DNA of 52,664 nt from a bacterium. Lineage in GTDB: Bacteria > SZUA-79 > Acidulodesulfobacterales > Acidulodesulfobacteraceae. The stretch spans positions 1-52,664 of the forward strand of contig DAHVNW010000009.1 in assembly GCA_027319095.1 (NCBI GenBank), written 5' to 3'. The notes beneath the pieces are model-generated. The model made no database searches, had not been told where the DNA came from, and worked only from the letters and a program-made list of their open reading frames with translations. Made by a program: the position numbers and the translations under genes. This document shows positions 24,311-33,449 of the stretch, in pieces; position 1 is the first letter of the stretch, and every line of letters starts with the position of its first letter.

Positions 24311-25829
24311 TGCATCCGGAATGGTTCTAGCCGATAAAAAAAAATCCTTCAGCATTAACCTTATTAACGGAATCTATATATCCGCCGCTAAAAGAAATTC
24401 AGGAAAAACTACAATTTCCATAGCAATATCCCGCATTTTAAAAAATAAAGGTTTGATTATCCAACCGTTTAAAAAGGGACCTGATTTTATCGACCCTATG
24501 TGGCTCAATATTGCTTCTGGTTCAAGAACGTATAATCTAGATTTCTATTTTATGTCGGATAATAAAATAAGAAATCATTTTATGACACATTCTTTGAATT
24601 CCGATATAAGCATAGTCGAGGGAAATCACGGATTGCACGATTCTTTCGATATATATGGAAAGTCGTCCAATGCCGAAATGGCAAAACTTTTAGGTCTTCC
24701 GGTAGTTTTAGTTATAGACGTGGGAGAGCTTAACAGGGGCGTCGTCCCATTGATATTAGGTTTTAAAGAATTCGACGGGGACGTAAATATAAAAGGGTTA
24801 ATCCTTAATAAAGTTCACAGCAAAAGACACGAAAAAAACTTAATAAAAGCAATTAAATATTACACCGATTTGAAAATTGTAGGCGCAATTCCGGGTAATT
24901 CGGAATTTTCCGTAAAACAGAGACATTTGGGTCTTTTTTCTACGTTGTCGTCGGAAGAAGCCGAAAGTCTCGTCGAAGGAATGGCCTCTAAGATTGCCGG
25001 ACATATAGATATGGAAAGTATTATAAAAATTTCTAAAATAGCGAATAAGGCGTATCCAGAAATAAGGAATCTTCGGACCATTATGTCCGGCATGATGCCC
25101 GACATACCTGCAAGAAAAAGCCTAAAAAAAAGAAGCGCCGGCTATACGGTCAAAATCGGCATAGCTTACGATAACGCTTTCAATTTTTATTATAACGAAA
25201 ATATAGAGGCTCTCGAAAATTTGGGATGCGAAATAGTTAAATTTTCGCCATTAAGCGACAAAAGTCTTCCCGATGTGGATGCATTATATATAGGAGGCGG
25301 TTTCCCCGAAATTTTCTCTAAGGGGCTTCAGGCAAACGCCGCCATTAGAACTGAAATAAAATGTAAAGTAGGGCAGGGGCTTCCCGTTTATGCCGAGTGC
25401 GGCGGACTTATGTACCTGTGCAAAAGCATTTATTACGAAAATAATTTTAACGAGATGGTCGGAGTAATCGAAGCCGACGTCAAATTGACGAAAAAGCCTA
25501 AAGGGCACGGCTATACAAAGTTTACGCCATATTCTTACGAAAAGGGCAGGGAAACTTTCTGGTTTAATAAAATAAAGTCGGTAAAAGGACATGAATTTCA
25601 TCATTCTTATTTAGAGATTTCTCCAAGAAGGTACGAACTTGTTTTTAAAATGAAAAAAGGCTACGGTGTGGACGGCGTTTCCGACGGCATAACATATAAA
25701 AATGTTTTGGCCGGATATACTCATATATATTCGCCCTCCTCACCTAACTGGTTTAAAAACTGGGTTGTTTTTATAAAGCAGTCAAAAAAAAGCGGACAAA
25801 AACAAAAAATATTTTATACTGAATTTTAA
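24303..25829 (+). CDS. dsrN: DsrN: CbiA-type glutamine amidotransferase (siroheme amidation)
   Basis: A 508-residue protein of the cobyrinic acid a,c-diamide synthase family. The N-terminal ATPase domain has AAKRNSGKTTISIAIS (P-loop near 28-38) and KKGPDFIDPMWL; the C-terminal glutaminase domain has YIGGGFPEIF and AECGGLMYL with the nucleophile C366, plus FHHSYLE later. In dsr clusters this family member, DsrN, amidates siroheme to the siroheme-amide cofactor of DsrAB. The gene lies just upstream of dsrA, and no other cobalamin genes are near, so DsrN is preferred over cobalamin CbiA. The dsrA promoter separates the two. Confidence 0.82.
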   Translation: MNDASGMVLADKKKSFSINLINGIYISAAKRNSGKTTISIAISRILKNKGLIIQPFKKGPDFIDPMWLNIASGSRTYNLDFYFMSDNKIRNHFMTHSLNSDISIVEGNHGLHDSFDIYGKSSNAEMAKLLGLPVVLVIDVGELNRGVVPLILGFKEFDGDVNIKGLILNKVHSKRHEKNLIKAIKYYTDLKIVGAIPGNSEFSVKQRHLGLFSTLSSEEAESLVEGMASKIAGHIDMESIIKISKIANKAYPEIRNLRTIMSGMMPDIPARKSLKKRSAGYTVKIGIAYDNAFNFYYNENIEALENLGCEIVKFSPLSDKSLPDVDALYIGGGFPEIFSKGLQANAAIRTEIKCKVGQGLPVYAECGGLMYLCKSIYYENNFNEMVGVIEADVKLTKKPKGHGYTKFTPYSYEKGRETFWFNKIKSVKGHEFHHSYLEISPRRYELVFKMKKGYGVDGVSDGITYKNVLAGYTHIYSPSSPNWFKNWVVFIKQSKKSGQKQKIFYTEF

Positions 25830-25902
25830 GAGGATTTTTTCTTGCCTAATTAATTTTTTTATGCGATAATTTTATTTTTTATTTATTTTCTGTTTTTTTT
25901 TC

Positions 25903-25932
25903 TTGACAAAAATAGAATAAAAGAATTATAAA
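25903..25932 (+). promoter_or_regulatory. Predicted promoter for dsrAB
   Basis: TTGACA (25903-25908) and TATAAA (25927-25932) with 18 bases between. The untranslated leader to the dsrA ATG would be about 120 bases, enough for leader-level control, though I see no known riboswitch. Confidence 0.6.
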
Positions 25933-26062
25933 TAATAAATGCAACCTTAATTTAAAGTTTTAAATTTTTCCGGATACGGATTATATGCCCCTTGATTATT
26001 TCACGGTTAGACCATAATATGTGGGACGTTTTATATTTAAATTTATTTATAAAGGAGGATTT

Positions 26063-27271
26063 ATGAGCAAAAAACACAAAACGCCGCTTCTTGACGAGCT
26101 AAAGAAGGGAAAATGGCCAAGTTTTGTCAACGAAATAGAAAGAGCGGCGGAAAAAAGCGAGATGACCGATGACCTTTTGGGACAGGTCGAGCAGTCTTAC
26201 GAGGAAAAAGTAGTCCACTGGAAACATGGCGGGATGGTTGGCGTTAAAGGTTATGGTTCGGGTATTGTAGGAAGGTTTTCCGACCTGCCTGAAAAGTACC
26301 CGGGCATTAAGGAATTTCATACGGTTAGAATAAATCAACCCTCAGGTTTTTTTTATACCTCCGACGTTCTAAGGAGTATAGTAGATATAGGTGAAAAACA
26401 TGCCTCAAGTCTTTTTAACTTCCATGGTTCGACAGGTGACGTCCAGTTGCTTGGCGCAAAAACGGCAGAATTGGAAACCATATTTCAAGAATATACAAAG
26501 TTAGGGTTTGACCTTGGCGGAAGCGGTTCTGCGTTAAGAACGCCCTCATGCTGCGTCGGCAAGGCGAGATGCGAGTTTGCGAATTACGATGCCATGCATG
26601 CCTGTAACAGCATTACGCAGGCATTTCAGGACGAAATGCACAGGCCGATATTCAACTACAAGTTTAAATTCAAATTTTCGGCATGCGGAAACGATTGTAC
26701 CGCGTCGATAGCGAGAGCCGACCTGTCCGTCATAGGAACATGGAAAGACTCTATAAGAATAGACCAGGAAGCGGTTAAAGACTATGCAAAAAAATTTGAC
26801 CTGCATAAATATGTCACAGATAAATGTCCTACCAAATGTATGAGTTATAATGCCGAAGAAGGCCTTAAAATAGACGATTCTAATTGTTCGAAGTGCATGC
26901 ATTGCATAAATACTATGCCTAAAGCCCTGCGTCCCGGGACAAAGGGGGGAGCTACAATACTTATAGGGTCTAAAGCCCCGATGGTTTCAGGTCCGCGCCT
27001 TTCGATGGTTCTTGTGCCGTTTTACGATATAGAAGAAGATGCGAAGAACGATTATGAATGGTTTAAAGACCTTATATCAAAGATTTGGGAATTTTGGGAC
27101 GAGTACGGGGTTAACAGGGAAAGGATAGGGGAGTTAATCCAGAGGGTCGGCATAGGCAACTTTATCGAGTCGATAGGGCTAGAACCTCTTCCGGAAATGG
27201 TTGCAAGCCCAAGGGGAAATCCGTTTGTATTATACGAAGAATACGTGGAAGCGGGCGGAGAACAGGGCTAA
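26063..27271 (+). CDS. dsrA: Dissimilatory sulfite reductase alpha subunit
   Basis: A 402-residue DsrA. With DsrB it reduces sulfite by electrons through siroheme-[4Fe-4S] (or works in reverse in oxidisers). Cluster motifs: C164-x5-C170 (CVGKARC) and C208-x3-C212 (CGNDC), then the ferredoxin insert with CPTKC at 255-259 and C275-x2-C278-x2-C281. HGSTGDVQLLG and PSCCVGKARCEFANYD are standard DsrA. The ATG at 26063 is preferred because AAAGGAGG lies just before it; an in-frame ATG at 26021 lacks a site. Whether it is the reductive or oxidative type needs phylogeny; neighbouring dsrD favours reductive. Confidence 0.98.
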   Translation: MSKKHKTPLLDELKKGKWPSFVNEIERAAEKSEMTDDLLGQVEQSYEEKVVHWKHGGMVGVKGYGSGIVGRFSDLPEKYPGIKEFHTVRINQPSGFFYTSDVLRSIVDIGEKHASSLFNFHGSTGDVQLLGAKTAELETIFQEYTKLGFDLGGSGSALRTPSCCVGKARCEFANYDAMHACNSITQAFQDEMHRPIFNYKFKFKFSACGNDCTASIARADLSVIGTWKDSIRIDQEAVKDYAKKFDLHKYVTDKCPTKCMSYNAEEGLKIDDSNCSKCMHCINTMPKALRPGTKGGATILIGSKAPMVSGPRLSMVLVPFYDIEEDAKNDYEWFKDLISKIWEFWDEYGVNRERIGELIQRVGIGNFIESIGLEPLPEMVASPRGNPFVLYEEYVEAGGEQG

Positions 27272-27403
27272 TCCTCATTCAAGGCGTCAATCAGATAATA
27301 CTGCGGTAATTTTATGCACGCGCATTAATAGTATAAAAACAGTGTTATAAATAAATATTAAAAACAATACTATATTATTTTATTAAGTTTAAGGAGGTTT
27401 TTT

Positions 27404-28489
27404 ATGGCGGAGGTTTCAGGAGTAAAAAGAATAACGGATATCGGACCGCATGATTATAACGATTTCTTGCATCCCGTTATTAAGAAAAATTATGGAAAAT
27501 GGAAATATCACGAAATTTTGAGCCCAAGCCATATGGTTCATGTTTCGGAAGACGGCGACAAGATTTATACCGTCAGGGTTGGTTCCCCAAGGCTTGTCAG
27601 CAGCTCTTTTATTAAGGATTTATGCGATCTCGCCGATAAATACAGCGGCGGATACCTGAGGTTTACTACAAGGAATAACGTTGAGTTTTTACTTGATAAG
27701 GAGGAAAATATAAAGCCGCTTTTGGACGACGTCGGAAAATTGAACCTTCCTGCCGGCGGCATTGGAAACGTTGTGGCCAATATAGTCCACACGCAGGGAT
27801 GGGTGCATTGCCATACGGCTGCATCGGATGCGTCGGGCGTGGTTAAGTCCCTCATGGACGAGCTTTATGAATATTATGTTAACGCCCAGTTGCCCACAAA
27901 GGTCAGGATAGCTTTTGCATGCTGTCTTAATATGTGCGGTGCAGTCCATTGCTCGGATATAGCGGTACTTGGAATACATAGAAGACCGCCAAGGTTGATT
28001 CCAGATAGGATAGTCAATCTTTGTGAAATTCCAAGCACAATAGCATCTTGCCCAACCAACGTAATAAGGCCGGATACTTATAACGGCAAGCCCAGCGTAA
28101 AACTTATCGAAGAAGGATGCGTTTTCTGCGGCAACTGTTTTACGGTATGCCCCGGCATGCCTATAGCCGATCCGCTAAACGACGGCGTGTCGATTTGGGT
28201 TGGAGGCAAGGTGTCTAATGCCAGGAGCAAGCCTGCGTTTTCGAAACTTGCTGTTCCGTTTCTGGAAAACGATCCACCGCGCTGGCCAAAGGTCGTCGAG
28301 GCTGTTAAAACCATACTCGACGCATACAAAAAAGGCGCGCATAATGGGGAAAGGGTAGGCGAATGGATAGAAAGGATAGGCTGGCCAAAATTCTTTAAAG
28401 TTACCGGTTTCGAGTTTACAAAGTACCATATAGACGATTTCAGGCTTGGAGAGGCAACATTAAATTATTCCGCTCAGATTAGACAGTAA
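27404..28489 (+). CDS. dsrB: Dissimilatory sulfite reductase beta subunit
   Basis: A 361-residue DsrB, partner of DsrA and holder of the catalytic siroheme. Visible motifs: [17 protein letters not shown] around C136, [15 protein letters not shown] (C173, C174, C178, C183) and the ferredoxin insert [16 protein letters not shown] (C239, C242, C245, C249). GGAGG precedes the ATG. It is 132 bases after dsrA and ahead of dsrD, the usual dsrABD order. Length is standard. Confidence 0.98.
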   Translation: MAEVSGVKRITDIGPHDYNDFLHPVIKKNYGKWKYHEILSPSHMVHVSEDGDKIYTVRVGSPRLVSSSFIKDLCDLADKYSGGYLRFTTRNNVEFLLDKEENIKPLLDDVGKLNLPAGGIGNVVANIVHTQGWVHCHTAASDASGVVKSLMDELYEYYVNAQLPTKVRIAFACCLNMCGAVHCSDIAVLGIHRRPPRLIPDRIVNLCEIPSTIASCPTNVIRPDTYNGKPSVKLIEEGCVFCGNCFTVCPGMPIADPLNDGVSIWVGGKVSNARSKPAFSKLAVPFLENDPPRWPKVVEAVKTILDAYKKGAHNGERVGEWIERIGWPKFFKVTGFEFTKYHIDDFRLGEATLNYSAQIRQ

Positions 28490-28505
28490 ATTCTAAAAAT
28501 AAATA

Positions 28506-28529
28506 CCCGTCCGTGCCCTTAAGGACGGG
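28506..28529. promoter_or_regulatory. Stem-loop between dsrB and dsrD
   Basis: CCCGTCC (28506-28512) pairs with GGACGGG (28523-28529) around a 10-base loop, followed by A rather than T, so it is not a classic terminator on this strand. It may set mRNA processing or stability between dsrAB and the genes after it. Confidence 0.45.
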
Positions 28530-28556
28530 AAAAAATAAATATTATGGAGGCTTAAA

Positions 28557-28787
28557 ATGACTGACGAAACCAAGGTGAAGCTGGAAGAAGCCATTGTAAA
28601 TCTCATTAAAGAATATGCGAATAAAAAAAGATTTAAGCCGGGAGACGTGGTTAAAGAGATGGAAAGCAAGTTTTCGGCAAGCGGCGTTACGAAAGACGAC
28701 GTTAAAACCGCCATCAGGGACCTTACGGATTCCGGCCGTTTGATATACGGTTACGCAGGAGGAAGTTTTCTTGCCTTACCCGAATAA
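28557..28787 (+). CDS. dsrD: DsrD, activator of sulfite reductase
   Basis: A 76-residue winged-helix protein of the DsrD family, recognised by KLEEAIVNLIKEY, the central RFKPGDVVKEME and the end GRLIYGYAGGSFLALPE. DsrD is reported to stimulate DsrAB sulfite reduction and is typical of sulfate reducers, while classic sulfur oxidisers lack it. GGAGG lies before the ATG. It follows dsrB as usual. Its presence is the strongest single hint here for a reductive Dsr pathway. Confidence 0.95.
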   Translation: MTDETKVKLEEAIVNLIKEYANKKRFKPGDVVKEMESKFSASGVTKDDVKTAIRDLTDSGRLIYGYAGGSFLALPE

Positions 28788-28861
28788 AACGGGCATAAAT
28801 TTTGAACATTAAATAAACAATTATTGTAACATAATAAAAAAATAGTCGAGGAACATGGAAT

Positions 28862-30553
28862 ATGGCCGTAGAAATTAAAAAAATAAAAAGACCGATAGGA
28901 GGCAGGCAGTTCGGATCGTCAACCGTTGCCGAACAATCTCCCCTGCGCCCGAGTTATGTCGAAAAAAAGCCTCCCTGCATGGATAGTTGTCCTAACAGCG
29001 AAAAAATCAGGGAATATTTACAATATATTGCCCAGAGCGACGCATACGGCAGAAATATGGATGAATCGATTAAAGAGGGGTTTTACATTCTTACTGATAC
29101 GAACCCACTTCCTGCTGTAACGGGGCGGGTTTGTCCGCATCCTTGCGAAACATCCTGCAATAGGGTGGCGAAAGATAAATCTGTAGCGATAAATTCTGTA
29201 GAAATGTTTATCGGAGATTTTGGAATCGAGAAGAATTTGCCGTTAAAAAAACTTACCGGCGAAAAGAGGAAGGAGAGGATTGCCGTCATAGGCGGCGGAC
29301 CTGCGGGTTTAAGCTGCGCTTACCAGCTTGCAAGAAGGGGTTATGCCGTTACTATCTTCGAAAAGCTAGAAAAAGCCGGAGGCATGCTGCGTTATGGAAT
29401 ACCCCGTTTTCGCCTTCCCGGAGAAGTTCTTGATGCCGAAATTAACAGGATAAAGGATATGGGCGTCGAATTCAAATTCAATTCCGCCGTAGGGAAAGAC
29501 GGCCTGGCGCTGAAAGTACTAAAAAAAGAGTTCGATGCGGTTTTTGTCGGGATAGGTTCACATAATAACGTTCCCCTGGGTATAAACGAGTCAGGGATTT
29601 CAAACGTTTTTAGCGGCATCGAATTTTTGAGGCGCGTGAACAGCGGGGAAATGCCCGACCTTGGTTCCCACGTCGTAGTTGTCGGAGGAGGAGATTCCGC
29701 AATGGATTGCGCCAGAACCGCCCGCAGACTGCCTACGACCGAAAAGGTTACCGTTGCATACAGAAGGGGAAAGGAACAAATGCCTGCAAATCCTGAAGAA
29801 GTTAGCGCCGCCATAGAAGAAGGGATTAATTTCGAGTTTATGGCCGCTCCTCTTAGTATTGGCGAAAAGAAGGACGGGGTTCTGCCTGTCGCTTTTCAGA
29901 GGACAAAACTGGGCGAAAAGGATGCCTCGGGCAGGGCGCAGTTTATGATAGCCGAGGATGAACAACCGTTTACAGTCGATTGCACATCGCTTGTTGCCTC
30001 ACTCGGTCAAAAACCTGATCTTTCCGGTTTTGAAGATATTTGCAAGAACTTAAAAAAGGGGTGTCTTAATGTCGACGATAAATGCTTAATATCTGAGGAA
30101 GATAATGTTTTTGCCGGCGGGGACGTGGTTGGATTCTGGCTTTTAACCCAGGCAATAGGTTCTGGAAATGCCGCCGCTTTTTCAATACACGAAAAATTTA
30201 GCGGCGAACCGGCGCCTGTCGATAAAAGGCAGGTCATAGGCTATAAAGATATGCATCTGGAGTTTTACAATGAGTCTGCAAGGCAAGAAAGGCGCAATAG
30301 GCAAATTATCTCGGTTAAGGGCGATTTTCAGCCTGTCGTTTACGGATTATCCCGCGACGAAGCTGTGTCCGAAGCGAAAAGATGCATGAGTTGCGGCTTG
30401 TGTTACGATTGCGGTAACTGTTTTATGTATTGTTCCAAGGGTTGTGTGAAAATGCTCGAAAAGGGCAAACATTACGAGTTTCATTTAGAAACGTGCAACG
30501 GCTGCATGAAGTGTTTCGAAAGCTGTCCTTGCGGTTATATATCAAACAGTTGA
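28862..30553 (+). CDS. dsrL: DsrL: NAD(P)H-acceptor oxidoreductase with ferredoxin domain
   Basis: A 563-residue iron-sulfur flavoprotein related to glutamate synthase small subunit. The N-terminal cluster region has C39-MDS-C43 and GRVCPHPCETSCNR; the FAD site is IAVIGGGPAGLSCAYQLARR; the nucleotide site is VVVVGGGDSAMDCARTA; the C-terminal extension has RCMSCGLCYDCGNCFMYC and TCNGCMKCFESCPCGY, two cluster-binding sets as in DsrL. DsrL couples DsrAB to the nicotinamide pool in sulfur oxidisers; DsrL-2 types occur in some reducers or disproportionators. Here it sits between dsrD and dsrC. A stand-alone GltD-like protein is less likely because of this position and the C-terminal domain. Confidence 0.88.
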   Translation: MAVEIKKIKRPIGGRQFGSSTVAEQSPLRPSYVEKKPPCMDSCPNSEKIREYLQYIAQSDAYGRNMDESIKEGFYILTDTNPLPAVTGRVCPHPCETSCNRVAKDKSVAINSVEMFIGDFGIEKNLPLKKLTGEKRKERIAVIGGGPAGLSCAYQLARRGYAVTIFEKLEKAGGMLRYGIPRFRLPGEVLDAEINRIKDMGVEFKFNSAVGKDGLALKVLKKEFDAVFVGIGSHNNVPLGINESGISNVFSGIEFLRRVNSGEMPDLGSHVVVVGGGDSAMDCARTARRLPTTEKVTVAYRRGKEQMPANPEEVSAAIEEGINFEFMAAPLSIGEKKDGVLPVAFQRTKLGEKDASGRAQFMIAEDEQPFTVDCTSLVASLGQKPDLSGFEDICKNLKKGCLNVDDKCLISEEDNVFAGGDVVGFWLLTQAIGSGNAAAFSIHEKFSGEPAPVDKRQVIGYKDMHLEFYNESARQERRNRQIISVKGDFQPVVYGLSRDEAVSEAKRCMSCGLCYDCGNCFMYCSKGCVKMLEKGKHYEFHLETCNGCMKCFESCPCGYISNS

Positions 30554-30646
30554 AACATTAAAAATAAATTTTTGCTGTAAGTTAATTATTGTAGAGAATT
30601 ACAATATTATATCTAATTATATAAATAAACATGGAGGTTAAGTATT

Positions 30647-30988
30647 ATGCCGTCTTTTGACTTTAATGGTAAGACAATAGAAACTGACGATGAAGGTTAC
30701 CTGCAAAACCTTGACGATTGGAACAAGGACATAGCCGATTACCTTGCCAAAAGCGAAGGGGTTGCGCTAACTGAAAAACACTGGGAATTAATTAACTGGA
30801 TCAGGGATTATTTTGCAAAGTTTCAGGTTGCTCCGGCAATCAAGTCCCTTGCAAAAGAAGTCGGAAAGCTCGAAAATATCGAAGACAAAAAGGAAGCTAA
30901 TAAATTTCTTTACGAACTTTTTCCGGAAGGTCCAGCAAAGCAGCTTGCCAAGATAGCCGGCCTTCCAAAGCCGACCGGCTGCGTGTAA
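30647..30988 (+). CDS. dsrC: DsrC-family protein lacking the second conserved cysteine
   Basis: A 113-residue DsrC/TusE-family protein. The start (FDFNGKTIETDDEGYLQNLDDW), the W-x-L-I-x-W-I-R-D-Y-F helix-turn-helix region and the C-terminal arm GLPKPTGCV are present. The penultimate C112 (CysA) is the only cysteine. The position ten residues before it, Cys in true DsrC (CysB), is Ala: the arm reads KQLAKIAGLPKPTGCV. TusE of E. coli also has only the penultimate cysteine. DsrC forms a trisulfide between its two cysteines during sulfite reduction, which this protein could not do. It nonetheless lies inside the dsr cluster after dsrL. GGAGG precedes the ATG. Confidence 0.93.
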   Translation: MPSFDFNGKTIETDDEGYLQNLDDWNKDIADYLAKSEGVALTEKHWELINWIRDYFAKFQVAPAIKSLAKEVGKLENIEDKKEANKFLYELFPEGPAKQLAKIAGLPKPTGCV

Positions 30989-31080
30989 CAATATTTCTTT
31001 ATCTTAATAATAAAGAGGGGGAATATGTTTCGGATTTGTTTCGAGCATAAAAAATAATTATTTACCCTTGGAGGGGAGAT

Positions 31081-31842
31081 ATGGGATATCTTAATTTAAC
31101 CACCGTAATATTTCTTTTTATTACTTACGCTGTTGGTTTAATCTTTTTAGTCGGCGTAATTTTAAGGATATATCAATATGCAACTACGCCCCAGCCGGTC
31201 AAAATACCGCTTACACCGGCTCCGCTCACAAGTGGCGGGGCGCTGGCACGTGTCCTTGGAGAAGTTTTTTTCTTCAAAAGCCTTTTTAAATCCAATAAGC
31301 CGACTTGGGTGTTCGGATACCTTTTTCATATTTCGTTCTTTCTTTTAATAGCTATGCATTTTGCGCGGCATTTTGTCTATACGAATCCTCTCCCTTCCTG
31401 GTACGGGATTTTTGTGAACGCAGGAATAGTTTTAGGTATTATTATGGTGCTTTCGCTTTTTTTGCTCCTTTTAAGAAGGATTATAGTAGAAAGAGTTAAA
31501 TTTATATCGTTATTTCAGGATTATTTAATTTTAATCCTTTTAATGCTTATAGGTCTGGCAGGATTATCCTTGAATTATGCCCTGTCTCCGGCAGCGCTGA
31601 CTGCGGTGGATAACCGGCTCGATCCATACATGAATGGGCTTTTAACGTTTCAGTTTACTAATATTCCCTCAAATCCGCTGTTTCTTATACATTATACCCT
31701 TGTGATGCTGCTGATAGCATATATTCCATTCAGCAAAATTATGCACTTTGTCGGGATATTTTTTTCCCCCACGAGAATTATGGCAGATAATCCCGAAGAA
31801 GAAAGGTATTATCGTCCGGAAGCAAAAGATTTGTCTATATAA
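31081..31842 (+). CDS. dsrM: DsrM, membrane cytochrome b subunit
   Basis: A 253-residue membrane protein of the NarI/DsrM type with about five to six hydrophobic segments and histidines suited to b-type heme (HISFFLLIAMHFARHF, HYTLVMLLIAYIPFSKIMHFVG). DsrM oxidises quinol (or the reverse) and passes electrons to DsrK. It is short compared with many DsrM of about 330 residues but similar to others. GGAGGGGAG lies directly before the ATG. It is followed by dsrK; no dsrJ, dsrO or dsrP is in the window, so a minimal DsrMK complex is indicated. Confidence 0.9.
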   Translation: MGYLNLTTVIFLFITYAVGLIFLVGVILRIYQYATTPQPVKIPLTPAPLTSGGALARVLGEVFFFKSLFKSNKPTWVFGYLFHISFFLLIAMHFARHFVYTNPLPSWYGIFVNAGIVLGIIMVLSLFLLLLRRIIVERVKFISLFQDYLILILLMLIGLAGLSLNYALSPAALTAVDNRLDPYMNGLLTFQFTNIPSNPLFLIHYTLVMLLIAYIPFSKIMHFVGIFFSPTRIMADNPEEERYYRPEAKDLSI

Positions 31843-31902
31843 ATAACTTTTATAACTTTATTAATATCTTTATTAATATTTAAAACGAGAAGGGGTTTGA
31901 AT

Positions 31903-33390
31903 ATGGCCAAAACGAAAACGAAATACAAGGTTCCAGTACTGGACGGTAATATTTCCATTCCTAAAATTATTCCGGGAGCGACCTCGTATGAACGTATGAT
32001 AGGAGCTCAAAAAGACGATATGGAAGCGCTCGGTTTTCCGGCAAATCTTCAGGACGGCTGGAAGCAAAAGGCTATCGGGGTTTTTAAGGAAATACTTGAC
32101 CATAATAAGGCCTTAAGGGATTATATGGATATATGCGTTCGTTGCGGCGCATGCACCGATAAATGCCAGTTTTTTCTAGGAACGGCAGACCCCAATAATA
32201 TGCCCGTCCAAAGACAAGAACTCATGAGAAAGGTTTATAGATATTATTTTACGCCCTCCGGTTTTTTTAAAAGTCTTTCAAATGCACAGGAATTAACAGA
32301 AGACGTGTTAAAAGAATGGTACACGTATTTTTGGCAGTGTTCGGAGTGTAGAAGATGTTCCCTTTATTGTCCCTACGGCATAGACACTGCCGAAATAACC
32401 ATGGCGGCAAGACAAATTATGGATTCTATAGGCCTCGGACAAAAATATACGACCGAAATTATCCATAAAGTTTTTGCAAAGGGGAACAATATCGGAATAC
32501 CGCCCGCTGCATTAAGAAATACTCTTGACGATTTAGAAGAAGAAATAAAAGATGAAAATGGAAAGGACGTTAAAATACCAATGGATGCTGAAGGTGCGGA
32601 AGTTTTGCTTGTTCCGCCTTCGGCAGACTTTTTTGCTATGCCCCATATGGAATCTTTAAAGGGATATGCGAAAGTCTTTTATAAAGCCGGAATAAGTTAT
32701 ACCATTTCTTCATACGCTTCCGAAGCCGCAAATTTCGGCAAGTTTATAGGAAGCTACAAAAATACTAAAGAAATAAACAAAAGAATATGGGATGAGGCTA
32801 GAAGGCTTAAAGTAAAAAGGGTTATAATAGGGGAATGCGGCCATGCATGGAGGGCGGCTTATATGTACTCTAATACCATGAACGGCCCTTTCGATTTTCT
32901 CGACGGCAAATATAAGCAGCCTGCCCATATATGCGATTTTACCCTTGGATTAGTCAAGGACGGAGCAATAAAGCTCGACCCATCCGCAAATGACGATAAA
33001 ATTGTGACTTATCACGATTCTTGCAACGTTGCGAGGGCTTCGAGGATGGGAGATTTTCCCGGCGGTCAATTTGTTATTCCGAGGGAACTTATTAAAGCGG
33101 CGGCTAATCATTTTGTAGAATTAAGAGAAGGCACCACAAGGGAAAATACTTATTGTTGCGGGGGAGGAGGAGGACTTCTTACGGAAGAAGTTATGAACAT
33201 AAGAATAGCCGGGTCTATGCCGAGAATGCAAACGGTTAAGGAAGCTGTCGATAACCATAAGGTAAACTTTTATGCGCTTATATGCGCAATATGCAAGACC
33301 CAGTTTTCGGCTATGTTCCCCATTTACGGATTCGATGCCGAAATGGTCGGGGGCATTCATCAATTAGTAAGCAACGCTATTATAATGTAA
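31903..33390 (+). CDS. dsrK: DsrK, HdrD-like iron-sulfur subunit
   Basis: A cytoplasm-facing partner of DsrM, about 495 residues. The ferredoxin part has CVRCGACTDKCQFF and CSECRRCSLYCPYGID; the C-terminal part has two CCG-type regions, including HDSCNVARASRMG and NTYCCGGGGGLLTEE, which hold the noncubane-type cluster that in HdrD-like proteins reduces disulfides. DsrK is thought to act on the DsrC trisulfide. The ATG at 31903 is chosen because AGAAGGGG lies 7 bases before it; a TTG two codons earlier is the alternative. Its expected substrate DsrC is, in this window, the single-cysteine version. Confidence 0.95.
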   Translation: MAKTKTKYKVPVLDGNISIPKIIPGATSYERMIGAQKDDMEALGFPANLQDGWKQKAIGVFKEILDHNKALRDYMDICVRCGACTDKCQFFLGTADPNNMPVQRQELMRKVYRYYFTPSGFFKSLSNAQELTEDVLKEWYTYFWQCSECRRCSLYCPYGIDTAEITMAARQIMDSIGLGQKYTTEIIHKVFAKGNNIGIPPAALRNTLDDLEEEIKDENGKDVKIPMDAEGAEVLLVPPSADFFAMPHMESLKGYAKVFYKAGISYTISSYASEAANFGKFIGSYKNTKEINKRIWDEARRLKVKRVIIGECGHAWRAAYMYSNTMNGPFDFLDGKYKQPAHICDFTLGLVKDGAIKLDPSANDDKIVTYHDSCNVARASRMGDFPGGQFVIPRELIKAAANHFVELREGTTRENTYCCGGGGGLLTEEVMNIRIAGSMPRMQTVKEAVDNHKVNFYALICAICKTQFSAMFPIYGFDAEMVGGIHQLVSNAIIM

Positions 33391-33449
33391 TAATATGTAG
33401 CGATACATATTAAAGGTATATTTACTAAATAAATAACTAAAAAAATTAT

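Noticed and set aside
24303-25829. Cobalamin pathway CbiA instead of DsrN
   Set aside because: No other cobalamin genes are near and it lies directly before dsrAB; the family cannot be separated by motifs alone, so a small doubt remains.
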